Source: Nocardia albiluteola
GTDB lineage: Bacteria; Actinomycetota; Actinomycetes; Mycobacteriales; Mycobacteriaceae
Length of the DNA: 64,000 nucleotides
Assembly: GCF_018860155.1 (NCBI RefSeq)
Contig: NZ_JAHKNI010000006.1
Coordinates: forward strand, 186,001-250,000
Direction of reading: 5' to 3'
Shown here: piece after piece, positions 16,314 through 25,070 of the stretch
Layout: each line of letters starts with the position of its first letter
Numbering within the stretch: position 1 is the stretch's first letter
Notes under the pieces: model-generated
The model's input: only the letters and a program-made list of their open reading frames with translations
Told to the model about the DNA's origin: nothing
Database searches by the model: none
Translations under genes and position numbers: made by a program

Positions 16314-17756
16314 ATGTATGACACCCGCACCGACCGCATCGACCATATTGTCCTCGGTGCGCAACGGGCCGCGACGCAGTGGTCCAGCCGAACCCGCACC
16401 GAGCGCGCCGCAGTGCTGCGGGCCGTTGCGGACCGGCTCGATGGTGCCGCCGACATGCTGGTCCCGCTCGCCATCCGGGAGACGCGCCTCACCGAGCAAC
16501 GGCTCCGCGGCGAGCTGGCGCGCACGACGTTCCAGCTGAGGCTGTTCGCCGAGACGGTGAACGAGGGCGGCTACCTGGACGCGCGCGTGGACCACGCGGA
16601 TCCGGACTGGTCGATGGGGCCGCGACCGGACCTGCGGCGTACCCGCGTCCCCTACGGCCCGGTGGTAGTGTTCGCCGCCTCCAACTTCCCCTTCGCGTTC
16701 TCCGTGGCCGGCGGCGACACCGCCTCTGCCCTCGCTGCCGGATGCTCCGTGATCGTGAAGGCACATCCGGGCCATGTCGGGCTCTCCGCCGCGACGGCGC
16801 AGGTGGTGACCGAGGCGTGCGACGAGTTCGGCGCACCGAGCGGGCTCCTGCAGATCGTCTACGGCCAGGAGGCCGGGGTGGTCGTGCTGACGCACCCGCA
16901 GGTGAAGGCTGCGGCGTTCACCGGCTCCATCCCCGGCGGGCGAGCGCTGTTCGACCTGGCGTCGTCGCGCCCGGAGCCGATCCCGTTCTACGGCGAGCTC
17001 GGGTCGGTGAACCCGGTATTCGTCACTGCCTCCGCGGACGCCGACCGCGGCGTGGACATCGCCGCCGGGCTGGTCGGGTCCTTCACGCTGGGTGCGGGCC
17101 AGTTCTGCACCAAGCCGGGCGTGGTCCTCGCACCCGGCGACTCCCACTTGTTGGCATCTTTGCGCGCCGGCGCGCTGCCGTCGGCCGCGCCGCTGCTCAA
17201 CGACAAGATCACGGCCGGCTACCTGAGTGGCCAGCAGCAGCTGCGCCGGCATCCCGCTGTCACCGTGGTCGCCGAGGGGGAGGATCCGCTCAACGACCCG
17301 CCCGCTCCGACCGTCCTGTCCACCTCGGTGCAGGATCTGTTGGCCGACCCGGAAGCGCTGCTGGCGGAGTGTTTCGGCCCGACCGTCCTGATCGTCGAGT
17401 ACGCCGACGAGCAGCAGCTGGTCGAGGTCGCAGAGCAGCTGGAGGGACAGCTCACCGCGACCCTGGTGGCCAACGAGGACGACCAGATCGCCGGGCAGCT
17501 GACGACCATCCTGGCCTCGAAGGCCGGCCGACTGCTGTGGAACCAGTGGCCCACGGGCGTCTCGGTGACCTACGCCCAGCAGCACGGAGGCCCTTACCCG
17601 GCAACTACCGCTGCCGGGACCACCTCGGTCGGCACCGCCGCCATCGATCGGTTCACCAGGCCGGTGGCCTATCAAGGATTCCCCGACTTCCTGCTTCCGA
17701 GCGAGCTGCGCGACGACGCCGACGTACCGCGCAGAGTTGACGGGAAGCTCACCTGA
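16314..17756 (+). CDS. 2,5-dioxovalerate (alpha-ketoglutarate semialdehyde) dehydrogenase
   Basis: This 480-residue aldehyde dehydrogenase oxidises alpha-ketoglutarate semialdehyde to 2-oxoglutarate. The blocks FAASNFPFAFSVAGGDTASALAAG and VIVKAHPGH are diagnostic of the type III ketoglutarate semialdehyde dehydrogenases. The general base Glu lies in PFYGELGSVNPVF and the nucleophile Cys in GAGQFCTKPG. It is slightly shorter than most relatives (about 500-525 residues). Of several clustered ATGs, 16314 gives the best distance from GGAGG (16305-16309). It is the last step before the TCA cycle for 4-hydroxyproline carbon. Confidence 0.9.
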   Translation: MYDTRTDRIDHIVLGAQRAATQWSSRTRTERAAVLRAVADRLDGAADMLVPLAIRETRLTEQRLRGELARTTFQLRLFAETVNEGGYLDARVDHADPDWSMGPRPDLRRTRVPYGPVVVFAASNFPFAFSVAGGDTASALAAGCSVIVKAHPGHVGLSAATAQVVTEACDEFGAPSGLLQIVYGQEAGVVVLTHPQVKAAAFTGSIPGGRALFDLASSRPEPIPFYGELGSVNPVFVTASADADRGVDIAAGLVGSFTLGAGQFCTKPGVVLAPGDSHLLASLRAGALPSAAPLLNDKITAGYLSGQQQLRRHPAVTVVAEGEDPLNDPPAPTVLSTSVQDLLADPEALLAECFGPTVLIVEYADEQQLVEVAEQLEGQLTATLVANEDDQIAGQLTTILASKAGRLLWNQWPTGVSVTYAQQHGGPYPATTAAGTTSVGTAAIDRFTRPVAYQGFPDFLLPSELRDDADVPRRVDGKLT

Positions 17757-17789
17757 TCCGCACCGCTGGAGTATCCGAGAAAGGGCAAC

Positions 17790-18809
17790 ATGAGGACAAC
17801 ACGCATCATTCACGCTGTGGACTCACACACCGAGGGCATGCCCACGCGCGTCATCACCGGCGGCGTCGGAGTCTTCCCCGGTGCCACGATGGCGGAGCGC
17901 CGCCAATGGTTCATCGACAACAACGACGAGCTGCGCACGCTGCTGATGTTCGAGCCGCGCGGCCACGCCTCCATGTCCGGATCGATCCTGCAGCCCCCTA
18001 CCCGGCCTGATGCCGACTACGGCGTGCTCTTCATCGAGGTCTCGGGGCTCCTTCCGATGTGTGGCCACGGCACCATCGGTACGGCGACTGTGCTGGTCGA
18101 GACCGGGATGGTCCCCGTCGTCGAGCCGGTGACCACGATCCGCCTCGACACGCCGGCCGGTCTCGTCGTCGCCGAGGTCGCCGTACGAGACGGGCACGCG
18201 GAGTCGGTCACCATTACGAACGTGCCGTCGTTCAGCCTCGCTCTGGACCAGGTCGTCAAGGTCGAGGGGTACGGCGACGTCCGCTACGACATCGCGTTCG
18301 GGGGCAACTTCTACGCGATCGTCGACCTCGACGACCTCGAGCTGCCGTTCGACAGGGCGGCGAAGCAGCAGCTGATCGACGCGGGGCTGGCCATCATGGA
18401 CGCGATCAACGAGCAGGCCAGGCCGGTGCACCCGGAGCGCTCGGACATCAACGGGTGCCACCACGTGTACCTCGAGGCGCCGGGTTCCACCGCCCAGCAC
18501 TCCCGGCATGCCATGGCGATCTACCCCGGTTGGTTCGACCGGTCGCCCTGCGGCACTGGCACCAGTGCCCGGATGGCACAGCTGCACGCGCGAGGCGAAC
18601 TCAGCCTCCATACCGACTTCGTCAACGAGTCGTTCATCGGGTCCACGTTCGTCGGCCGGCTCGTCGAGGAGGTCGAGCTTCCGGGCACCGAGGACGGCGA
18701 GACGATCCGTGCCGTCGTACCCACCATCACCGGACGGGCATGGGTCACCGGCACCGCGCAGTACATGCTCGACCCCACCGACCCATTCCCTGCGGGGTTC
18801 CTGCTGTGA
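17790..18809 (+). CDS. 4-hydroxyproline 2-epimerase (proline racemase family)
   Basis: This 339-residue proline racemase-fold enzyme has both catalytic cysteines: MCGHGTIG (first) and DRSPCGTGTSARMAQL (second). Other family blocks are VDSHTEGMPTRVITGG, LLMFEPRGHASMSG, and YDIAFGGNFYAIVD. The GHGTIG form of motif one is, as I recall, usual for hydroxyproline 2-epimerases, whereas classic proline racemases have GHNSIA. It would convert trans-4-hydroxy-L-proline to cis-4-hydroxy-D-proline, the substrate of the three-subunit dehydrogenase encoded immediately downstream. RBS-like GAGAAAGGG precedes ATG 17790. It is a distant paralogue of the dehydratase-like protein at 8062. Confidence 0.9.
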   Translation: MRTTRIIHAVDSHTEGMPTRVITGGVGVFPGATMAERRQWFIDNNDELRTLLMFEPRGHASMSGSILQPPTRPDADYGVLFIEVSGLLPMCGHGTIGTATVLVETGMVPVVEPVTTIRLDTPAGLVVAEVAVRDGHAESVTITNVPSFSLALDQVVKVEGYGDVRYDIAFGGNFYAIVDLDDLELPFDRAAKQQLIDAGLAIMDAINEQARPVHPERSDINGCHHVYLEAPGSTAQHSRHAMAIYPGWFDRSPCGTGTSARMAQLHARGELSLHTDFVNESFIGSTFVGRLVEEVELPGTEDGETIRAVVPTITGRAWVTGTAQYMLDPTDPFPAGFLL

Positions 18810-18840
18810 CCGCACTTTCCGGGCCTCCCGGGAGGGTGGC

Positions 18841-20019
18841 ATGAGCGATCACCTGCCCAAGGGCGCAGAAGTCGTGGTGATCGGCGCGGGTGCGGTCGGC
18901 GCGGCCTGCGCGTACTTCCTGGCGCGGGAAGGCTTCCGCGTGCAGGTGCTCGAGCAGGGCCGGGTTGCGTCGGGGACCAGTAGCGCGGGTGAAGGCAACC
19001 TGCTGGTGTCGGACAAGGAGGCCGGCCACGAGCTGGACCTGGCTCTGTACTCGAACTCGGTGTGGCACGACGACCTGGCCGAGTTCGGTCAGCTATGGGA
19101 GTTCGAGTCCAAGGGCGGCTTCGTCGTCGCGTCGAGCCCCGAGGGCGCTGACGCGCTACGGGAACTCGGCGCCCGTCAGCGCCGGGCAGGCATCGAAACC
19201 GTGGACGTCGACGCAGCCGACATTCGCCAGTACGAGCCGTACATCCGCAGCGGCCTGGCGGCAGCCGCGTACTACCCGCAAGACGCCCAAGTGCAGCCCA
19301 TGCTTCTCACCGCCCATCTGCTGCGGCTGGCACGAGGCATGGGGGCTGTCATCTCCACAGGTATCGAAGTCACCGGGATCGAGCACCATGACCTGGGGGG
19401 CGAACGACGAGTCAAAGCCGTCCGCACCAGTCGAGGAACTATCGCCTGCGACCACGTGGTGAACGCCGCCGGCACCTGGGCGAGCGAGATCGCGGCGATG
19501 GCTGGGGTCGACGTACCCGTCCTTCCCCGGCGTGGCTTCGTGCTCGTGACCGAGCCGCTGCCGCCCACGATCAACCGCAAGGTGTACGCCGGCGAGTACG
19601 TCGCCTCGACGCAATCCTCCGACGAAAGCCTGCAGACCTCTACCGTGATCGAGGGAACGCAGGCCGGGACCATCCTGATCGGGTCCTCGCGGGAGCGGGT
19701 CGGGTTCGACCGCACCGTGTCGTTGCCGGTTCTGCGCGAGATCGCCGCCAAGGCCCTGGCGTTGTTCCCTTCGCTGGCCCGGGTCCGCATCATGCGCACC
19801 TACATGGGGTTCCGGCCGTACTGCCCCGACCATCTGCCCGTGATCGGCCACGACTCCCGCCTCACCGGGATGTGGCACGCGACCGGGCACGAGGGCGCCG
19901 GCATAGGGCTGTCGGTCGGCACCGCGAAGCTGTTGACTCAGGCGATGGCCGGCAAGTCGCCCGACCTGGACCTCTCCCCCTTCGCCCCCGCTCGCTTCTC
20001 GGCTGGTGACCACGCATGA
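18841..20019 (+). CDS. D-hydroxyproline dehydrogenase, beta-type FAD subunit (DAO family)
   Basis: This 392-residue flavoprotein of the D-amino acid oxidase (DadA/SoxB-like) family has an N-terminal dinucleotide-binding motif VVVIGAGAVGAACAYFLAREG followed by an acidic residue at the end of the second strand (LEQ). Substrate-domain features are PVLPRRGFVLVTEPLP and TYMGFRPYCPDHLPVIG, and the C-terminal FAD segment is WHATGHEGAGIGLSVGTAKL. The ATG at 18841 follows GGGAGGG. It overlaps the next gene by 4 bases. Together with the [2Fe-2S] and NAD(P)-type subunits it resembles the heterotrimeric D-hydroxyproline dehydrogenase (LhpBEF type) that oxidises cis-4-hydroxy-D-proline to 1-pyrroline-4-hydroxy-2-carboxylate. 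Confidence 0.88.
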   Translation: MSDHLPKGAEVVVIGAGAVGAACAYFLAREGFRVQVLEQGRVASGTSSAGEGNLLVSDKEAGHELDLALYSNSVWHDDLAEFGQLWEFESKGGFVVASSPEGADALRELGARQRRAGIETVDVDAADIRQYEPYIRSGLAAAAYYPQDAQVQPMLLTAHLLRLARGMGAVISTGIEVTGIEHHDLGGERRVKAVRTSRGTIACDHVVNAAGTWASEIAAMAGVDVPVLPRRGFVLVTEPLPPTINRKVYAGEYVASTQSSDESLQTSTVIEGTQAGTILIGSSRERVGFDRTVSLPVLREIAAKALALFPSLARVRIMRTYMGFRPYCPDHLPVIGHDSRLTGMWHATGHEGAGIGLSVGTAKLLTQAMAGKSPDLDLSPFAPARFSAGDHA

Positions 20020-20369
20020 CAAGACATCCGAAAACCCAGGCCGGTCCGCGGACAGCTGAGGATGGCGGCACGTCCGTCGTACATCTCACCCTCAACGGCC
20101 AGGAGCTCCTCGCCCACCCCGGCCAGACCGTGGGTGCGGCACTCATCGACGCCGGGATCCAGTCCTGGCGCACCACCCGGAAGAACGGCCGCCCCCGAGG
20201 CCTCTTCTGTGGCATCGGGATCTGCTACGACTGCCTGATCACCGTCGACGGCGCACCCAACCAGCGCGCCTGCCTCGTCCCCGTCCGCGAAGGCATGCAG
20301 CTGAGCACGACCGCTGCGCCGGTCGGCCCGGCAACTGACGCTCCCAACGACGGAGGGACCGAGCGATGA
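20016..20369 (+). CDS. D-hydroxyproline dehydrogenase, gamma-type [2Fe-2S] subunit
   Basis: This 117-residue plant-type ferredoxin domain protein belongs to the Fer2_4 (SoxA/HcnA N-terminal) group. The cluster ligands are visible as GLFCGIGICYDCLITVDG followed by QRACLVPV. It starts with an ATGA overlap on the beta subunit and ends with an ATGA overlap on the alpha subunit, so all three are translated together. It transfers electrons between the two flavin subunits. Confidence 0.9.
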   Translation: MTRHPKTQAGPRTAEDGGTSVVHLTLNGQELLAHPGQTVGAALIDAGIQSWRTTRKNGRPRGLFCGIGICYDCLITVDGAPNQRACLVPVREGMQLSTTAAPVGPATDAPNDGGTER

Positions 20370-21880
20370 GCACCAACCCGACCCCTCCTGGACAAACGGT
20401 CTGCGCGTTCGACGTAGCCGTCGTCGGTGCCGGCCCAGCCGGCCTGGCGGCCGCCGCAGCTGCGGCCGACCGGGGCAAAACCGTCGTGCTGGTGGACGCC
20501 GGTGCCCAGATCGGCGGCCAGTACTGGCGTCATCCGGACGAGCGCGCCCCGCGTGGGCCGGAGGCGGAAGGCCATCACGACTGGAAGCTGTTCACCGAGC
20601 TCCGCGAGAAGCTGCGCCGACACCGGCAGATGGGCGCGATGGTTCACCTTCCCAATGCCCAGGTGTGGTTCGTGGAGCCCACCGCGCCTGCCGACGCCGA
20701 TGACCGGGAAGGGGGCTGGACCCTCCACCTGACTCCGACGATCGTGGGCGTCGACACCGCTGAATCGACGCCCAGGCTTGTCGTCGCCGCCAGGCTGATT
20801 CTCTGCCCAGGTGGGTACGACCGCCAGCTGCCCGTCCCCGGTTGGGACCTCCCCGGAGTCATGGCTGCCGGCGGCGTACAAGCCCTCCTGAAGGGACACC
20901 GCACAGTCGCCGGCCAGCGCGCTGTCGTCGCGGGAACGGGCCCCTTCCTCCTTCCGGTCGCCAAGCAGCTCGCCGATGCCGGAGCGACAGTCGTGGCCGT
21001 CTGCGAGGCCAATGCCCTGACCGGATGGGCGCGTCACGTCCGCGCCGTGGCAGCCCTTCCTGCCAAGGTCGCCGAGGGTGCGGAGTACGCCCTGGCGCTC
21101 GCGCGCCACCGGATCCCGTACCGGACTCGCACCGCGGTGACTCGCATCGACGCCGATCCCACCGGCGCCAAGGCGGTCCAACTGGCCAAGCTTGATGATG
21201 CGGGGCGGGTTGTCGGCCCCACGACGACCGTTGACGTAGACCTGGTCGCCCTGGGCTGGGGCTTCACCCCTTCGATGGAGCTCATCACCGCGGTGGGCGC
21301 CCAAACCAGGATCGACGTCGACCAGTCTCTCGTCGCCGTCGTCGACGACTCGCAGCGCAGCACCACGCCAGGTGTGTACGTCGCCGGTGAGGCAACCGGA
21401 GTCGGCGGGGCACTGCTTGCGGTAGCCGAGGGTGAACTTGCCGGGATCGCGGCGGCCGACGCGCTCGAGGTCCACGCTATGCACATTCGTCGACTGCGTG
21501 CGCGGATCCAGCGCCTCCGTGCCTTCGCCGCCGCCATGCACCAGGCGCACCCGGTTCCGGCGCGCTGGCATGAGTGGCTCACCCCGGACACCACGATCTG
21601 CCGGTGCGAGGAGGTCAGCTTCGACACCGTCTGTCGGGCCCGCGACGAGCTCGGCGCCACCGATGTACGGACCGTCAAACTGCTGGCGCGGCCAGGAATG
21701 GGCTGGTGCCAGGGGCGCGTGTGCGGGTTCGCCACAGCCCAGCTCGCCGCTGCCGCCGAGAACCGACCCCTCACCGTGGAGGATCTGCGACCGCTGGCCA
21801 AGCAGACCCTCTGCGCCCCCATAGCCTTGGAACTTCTGGCCCAGGTCACCTCGGAATCCACCGACGAGGCCCGCCGATGA
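20366..21880 (+). CDS. D-hydroxyproline dehydrogenase, alpha-type FAD/NAD(P)-binding subunit with [Fe-S] tail
   Basis: This 504-residue flavoprotein has two dinucleotide-binding regions (DVAVVGAGPAGLAAAAAAADRG at the N-terminus; AVVAGTGPFLLPVAKQLADAG around residue 187), the FAD-contact GQYWRHP, and GVYVAGEATGVGG near the second FAD segment. The C-terminal BFD-like [2Fe-2S] segment has CRCEE and WCQGRVC, a CxC followed by Cx4C pattern. This is the SoxA/HcnB-like architecture of three-component D-hydroxyproline dehydrogenases. It is the last gene of the rightward arm. Confidence 0.9.
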   Translation: MSTNPTPPGQTVCAFDVAVVGAGPAGLAAAAAAADRGKTVVLVDAGAQIGGQYWRHPDERAPRGPEAEGHHDWKLFTELREKLRRHRQMGAMVHLPNAQVWFVEPTAPADADDREGGWTLHLTPTIVGVDTAESTPRLVVAARLILCPGGYDRQLPVPGWDLPGVMAAGGVQALLKGHRTVAGQRAVVAGTGPFLLPVAKQLADAGATVVAVCEANALTGWARHVRAVAALPAKVAEGAEYALALARHRIPYRTRTAVTRIDADPTGAKAVQLAKLDDAGRVVGPTTTVDVDLVALGWGFTPSMELITAVGAQTRIDVDQSLVAVVDDSQRSTTPGVYVAGEATGVGGALLAVAEGELAGIAAADALEVHAMHIRRLRARIQRLRAFAAAMHQAHPVPARWHEWLTPDTTICRCEEVSFDTVCRARDELGATDVRTVKLLARPGMGWCQGRVCGFATAQLAAAAENRPLTVEDLRPLAKQTLCAPIALELLAQVTSESTDEARR

Positions 21881-21892
21881 AGTGAGGAAGGG

Positions 21893-22310
21893 CTGTCGTT
21901 GGTTGCTCTCAGCGCGGCCGGACACGTGCCCGGCCGGTACTCACCACGGTGGATCCAGACGAGGTCGCTGTATGCGCGATTCGGGAACTGGTGATCGACT
22001 CACACGCGCTGATCACTGAACTCGCTGGCCGCGCAGCGGAAGCGGGGGTCGAGCTGATCATCGGCACCGAGGCATCGCACGTCGTCGTGGAGAACGGAGC
22101 GGCGTGCAGACCTCCACGGTCGTGCTCGGGGCGTCGAATGTGGTGGTGTGCACGGGGATTGGTACCCGTGCGCTGCTCGATCGTTCGGGGTCGGTCGTCG
22201 CCGGGGAACTGACGTCCCGGTTGGAGACGATGATGGCGTTTCCCGGGCGTGCCGTACTCGCCTCGCGGTACGCACCGCAACGATTCGTGCGCGACGAGGC
22301 AGACTGGCCC
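21893..22310 (+). pseudogene. FAD-dependent oxidoreductase remnant, frameshifted
   Basis: Residues similar to the substrate/FAD domain of DAO-type oxidoreductases run first in one frame (TVDPDEVAVCAIRELVIDSH, then AAEAGVELIIGTEASHVVVENG) and then, after a frameshift near 22100, in another (TSTVVLGASNVVVCTGIGTRALLDRSG). Start, FAD-binding motif and C-terminus are all missing. It probably is a decayed relative of the beta subunit type rather than a functioning gene. Confidence 0.55.
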
Positions 22311-22447
22311 GTCCCACTCTTGACGTCTACACCCATCTGGTGGACGGCCAGCAGGCAGGCGCACTCTCCCTGGTCGAAGCGTTGCACAGCGGTCTGCGGG
22401 AATACCGCAAGACGGTCATCGGGTTACGACTCGTGGGTAAATCGTAG
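22311..22447 (+). pseudogene. Tyrosine recombinase (integrase) C-terminal fragment
   Basis: About 45 residues beginning RPTLDVYTHLVDG resemble the end of phage-type tyrosine recombinases, in which TLDxYxHL contains the catalytic Tyr. The rest of the protein is absent, and the upstream bases belong to the FAD oxidoreductase remnant. The fragment ends at a stop next to an 11-bp tandem repeat and lies at the right edge of the island, consistent with past integration. The short match makes this a tentative call. Confidence 0.5.
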
Positions 22448-22460
22448 AAAAATCGTAGAA
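22439..22460. repeat. 11-bp perfect tandem direct repeat at island edge
   Basis: AAATCGTAGAA occurs twice in immediate succession (22439-22449 and 22450-22460). It is AT-rich against its surroundings and spans the stop region of the integrase fragment. It could be an attachment-site remnant or simple slippage. Confidence 0.7.
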
Positions 22461-22516
22461 CCGGAAGGGATACCCCCAGGATGCCCAGGTCAACGGTCGG
22501 ATAGGCTAATACGGTC

Positions 22517-23740
22517 ATGAAGTCGGTCTTCCCGGGTGCGGTCGGTGCGGTGCCCCAGACGGTCTACCTCGATCACGCGGCCACCACACCGATGTTCCCT
22601 GCCGCCATCGAGGCGATGGCCGCTGCGCTGAGCACGGTCGGCAATGCCTCGTCGCTGCACGGGTCAGGGCGGGCCGCGCGGCGGACCCTCGAGGAGGCGC
22701 GGGAGTCGATCGCCGCCGATCTGGGGGCGCGGCCCTCGGAGGTGATCTTCACCTCGGGCGGGACCGAGAGCGACAATCTCGCCCTCAAGGGCATCTACTG
22801 GGCGCGCCGCGACGCCAGTCCCACGCGCACCCGGATCCTGGTGAGCGCGATCGAGCATCATGCGGTGCTCGACGCCGCCGAATGGCTCGAACAGCACGAG
22901 GGCGCCCGGGTGAGCCTGCTCGAGGTCGACCGTGACGGTGTGGTGTCCCCGCAGACGCTGCGCGCGGCCCTGGAGCGGCACGCCGACGAGGTCGCCCTGA
23001 TCTCGGTCATGTGGGCCAACAACGAGGTCGGCACCATCGAGCCGATCACCGAATTGGCGGCCGTGGCACAGGAATTCGACGTGCCGCTGCATACCGACGC
23101 GGTGCAGGCCGCTGCCCAGCTGCCCATCGACTTCGGTGCGAGCGGTGCGGCCGCGGCCAGTTTCGCCGCGCACAAGCTCGGCGGGCCGCACGGCGCGGGC
23201 GTGCTGCTGCTGGGCCGCCAGGTGCCGTGTGTACCGCTGCTGCACGGCGGCGGGCACGAACGCGATCTGCGCTCGGGGTCCTCGGATGTGCCCGGCGCCG
23301 TCGGGCTGGCGACCGCGCTGCGCCAGACGGTGCGGGAAATGGCCGACCGCGCAGTGGAATTGACGCTGTTGCGTGACGAACTGATCGCCGGTGTGCGGGC
23401 CGCGGTGCCCGATGCGGTGCTCAACGGTCCCGCGCGCGGGCGGCTGCCCGGCATCGCGCACTTCACCTTCGCCGGCTGCGAGGGCGATTCGCTGCTGATG
23501 CTGCTGGATGCCGCCGGGGTCGAGTGCTCCACCGGATCGGCCTGCAACGCGGGGGTTTCCGCACCCAGCCACGTGCTGCTGGCAATGGGGGCGAACTCGC
23601 GCGAGGCCCGGGGATCGCTGCGATTCTCGCTGGGGCACACCACGACCCGAGCCGATATCGACAGAGTGCTCGAGGCGCTGCCGCCGGTGGTGGAGCGGGC
23701 TCGGGCGGCAGGATTGGCAAGTATGAAGGGAGGTATGTGA
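22517..23740 (+). CDS. Cysteine desulfurase (IscS/NifS family)
   Basis: This 407-residue class V PLP aminotransferase-fold enzyme releases sulfur from cysteine. The N-terminus has [10 protein letters not shown]. The PLP lysine is Lys220 in [14 protein letters not shown]. The persulfide-forming Cys343 sits in the loop [10 protein letters not shown]. The ATG at 22517 has a -10-like TAGGCT nine bases upstream and no strong ribosome site. The stop overlaps the mnmA start by one base (TGATG), so the enzyme most likely supplies sulfur directly for tRNA thiolation. This is the first backbone gene after the accessory island. Confidence 0.93.
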   Translation: MKSVFPGAVGAVPQTVYLDHAATTPMFPAAIEAMAAALSTVGNASSLHGSGRAARRTLEEARESIAADLGARPSEVIFTSGGTESDNLALKGIYWARRDASPTRTRILVSAIEHHAVLDAAEWLEQHEGARVSLLEVDRDGVVSPQTLRAALERHADEVALISVMWANNEVGTIEPITELAAVAQEFDVPLHTDAVQAAAQLPIDFGASGAAAASFAAHKLGGPHGAGVLLLGRQVPCVPLLHGGGHERDLRSGSSDVPGAVGLATALRQTVREMADRAVELTLLRDELIAGVRAAVPDAVLNGPARGRLPGIAHFTFAGCEGDSLLMLLDAAGVECSTGSACNAGVSAPSHVLLAMGANSREARGSLRFSLGHTTTRADIDRVLEALPPVVERARAAGLASMKGGM

Positions 23741-24864
23741 TGAGAGTGCTTGCGGCAATGAGCGGCGGCGTGGATTCGGCCGTGGCCGCCGCGCGCGCGG
23801 TGGATGCGGGGCACGAGGTGGTCGGCGTGCATCTGGCGCTGTCCGAGGCGCCGGGGACGTTGCGTACCGGCTCCCGCGGCTGCTGCTCCAAGGAGGACGC
23901 CGGCGATGCCCGCCGGGCGGCCGATGTGCTCGGCATCCCTTTCTACGTCTGGGATTTCGCGGACCGGTTCAAGCAGGACGTGATCGACGATTTCGTCGCG
24001 TCCTATGCGGCGGGTGAGACGCCGAATCCGTGCCTGCGCTGCAACGAGAAGATCAAGTTTTCCGCGCTGGCCGATCGCGCGGTGGCACTGGGCTTCGACG
24101 CGGTGGCCACCGGTCACTACGCGCGCCTGGACGACGGCGTGCTGCGCCGCGCGGTCGACGTGGACAAGGATCAGTCCTATGTGCTCGCGGTGCTGACCGC
24201 CCAGCAGCTTTCGCGCGCGATGTTCCCCGTCGGGGACACTCCCAAGCCGCAGATCCGCGCCGAGGCTGCCGAGCGCGGGCTGGCGGTCGCGAACAAACCC
24301 GACTCACACGACATCTGCTTCATTCCCTCCGGCGACACCCGTGCGTTCCTGGGCGCCAGGATCGGCATCCGGCCGGGCGCGATCGTCGATTCGGGCGGGC
24401 ACAAGCTCGGCGATCACGACGGCGTGCACGGCTTCACCATCGGTCAGCGCAAGGGACTCGGGCTGCCCGGCCCCGCCGCGGACGGGCGTCCCCGCTACGT
24501 CACCGGGATCGACCCCGACTCGGGAACCGTCCGCGTCGGTGCGGCCGAGGATCTCGACGTGTGGAGCGTGCGGGCGGATCGGGCGATCTGGACCTCCGGT
24601 GCGGCGCCCGCCGGCCCCCTCGAGTGCGTCGTGCAGGTGCGCGCGCACGGGGGCACCGCCCCCGCGATCGCCGAGGCCGTGGACGGCGGGCTCGTGGCGC
24701 GCCTGCGGGAGCCGTTGACCGGCGTCGCCCGTGGCCAGGCCGTCGTGCTGTACCGGCCGGACGCGCTCGGCGACGAGGTGATCGGCAGCGGCACCATCAC
24801 CGGTACCGGAAGCGAGCGGGACGAGGTCGTCGCGACCCCGTCCGCCTCGAACAGCGGCGAGTGA
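23740..24864 (+). CDS. mnmA: tRNA-specific 2-thiouridylase MnmA
   Basis: This 374-residue cytoplasmic enzyme activates U34 of tRNA(Lys/Glu/Gln) with ATP and inserts sulfur. The N-terminal PP-loop is [13 protein letters not shown]. The first catalytic Cys region is [21 protein letters not shown] and the second is [11 protein letters not shown]. The central domain has [10 protein letters not shown], followed by the C-terminal beta-barrel. Its ATG overlaps the stop of the cysteine desulfurase gene, which gives the sulfur donor and acceptor enzymes from one transcript. The longer open frame upstream overlaps the desulfurase and is rejected. Confidence 0.95.
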   Translation: MRVLAAMSGGVDSAVAAARAVDAGHEVVGVHLALSEAPGTLRTGSRGCCSKEDAGDARRAADVLGIPFYVWDFADRFKQDVIDDFVASYAAGETPNPCLRCNEKIKFSALADRAVALGFDAVATGHYARLDDGVLRRAVDVDKDQSYVLAVLTAQQLSRAMFPVGDTPKPQIRAEAAERGLAVANKPDSHDICFIPSGDTRAFLGARIGIRPGAIVDSGGHKLGDHDGVHGFTIGQRKGLGLPGPAADGRPRYVTGIDPDSGTVRVGAAEDLDVWSVRADRAIWTSGAAPAGPLECVVQVRAHGGTAPAIAEAVDGGLVARLREPLTGVARGQAVVLYRPDALGDEVIGSGTITGTGSERDEVVATPSASNSGE

Positions 24865-24870
24865 GCCTGT

Positions 24871-24898
24871 CGGCGGCACTGCTGCGCCGGTGTCGCCG
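24871..24898 (+). terminator. Hairpin after mnmA, possible terminator
   Basis: CGGCGGCAC (24871-24879) pairs with GTGTCGCCG (24890-24898) with one mismatch and a 10-base loop, seven bases after the mnmA stop. No T tract follows. The remainder of 24899-25070 has no recognisable gene. Confidence 0.35.
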
Positions 24899-25070
24899 GA
24901 AAGCCGGAAGTCTTCGCCGTCGCGAACACGATGGTCGTTCCGCCGTGGGGCGGCTGTCGAATCGGCTGTCCGGAGAATCGCTCCTGCCCCGGGTGATGCG
25001 ATGATCATCGGATGGTGGCGTATCCGCCTGCGAATCCGGGACGACAACGAGCGAGTGGGGATTGTGCGCT

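Noticed and set aside
15384-17813. Long minus-strand frame opposite the reductase and aldehyde dehydrogenase genes
   Set aside because: Antisense shadow with skewed composition; the plus-strand proteins have intact catalytic motifs.
8062-18809. The two proline racemase-family genes as recent duplicates
   Set aside because: They share only the general family blocks; motif contexts differ (GHGTIALG with SPCGSG versus GHGTIGTA with SPCGTG), so they belong to separate subfamilies.
22520-22600. tRNA gene as integration target at the right island edge
   Set aside because: No cloverleaf or CCA-end pattern is visible near 22.4-22.6 kb; the cysteine desulfurase gene starts directly.
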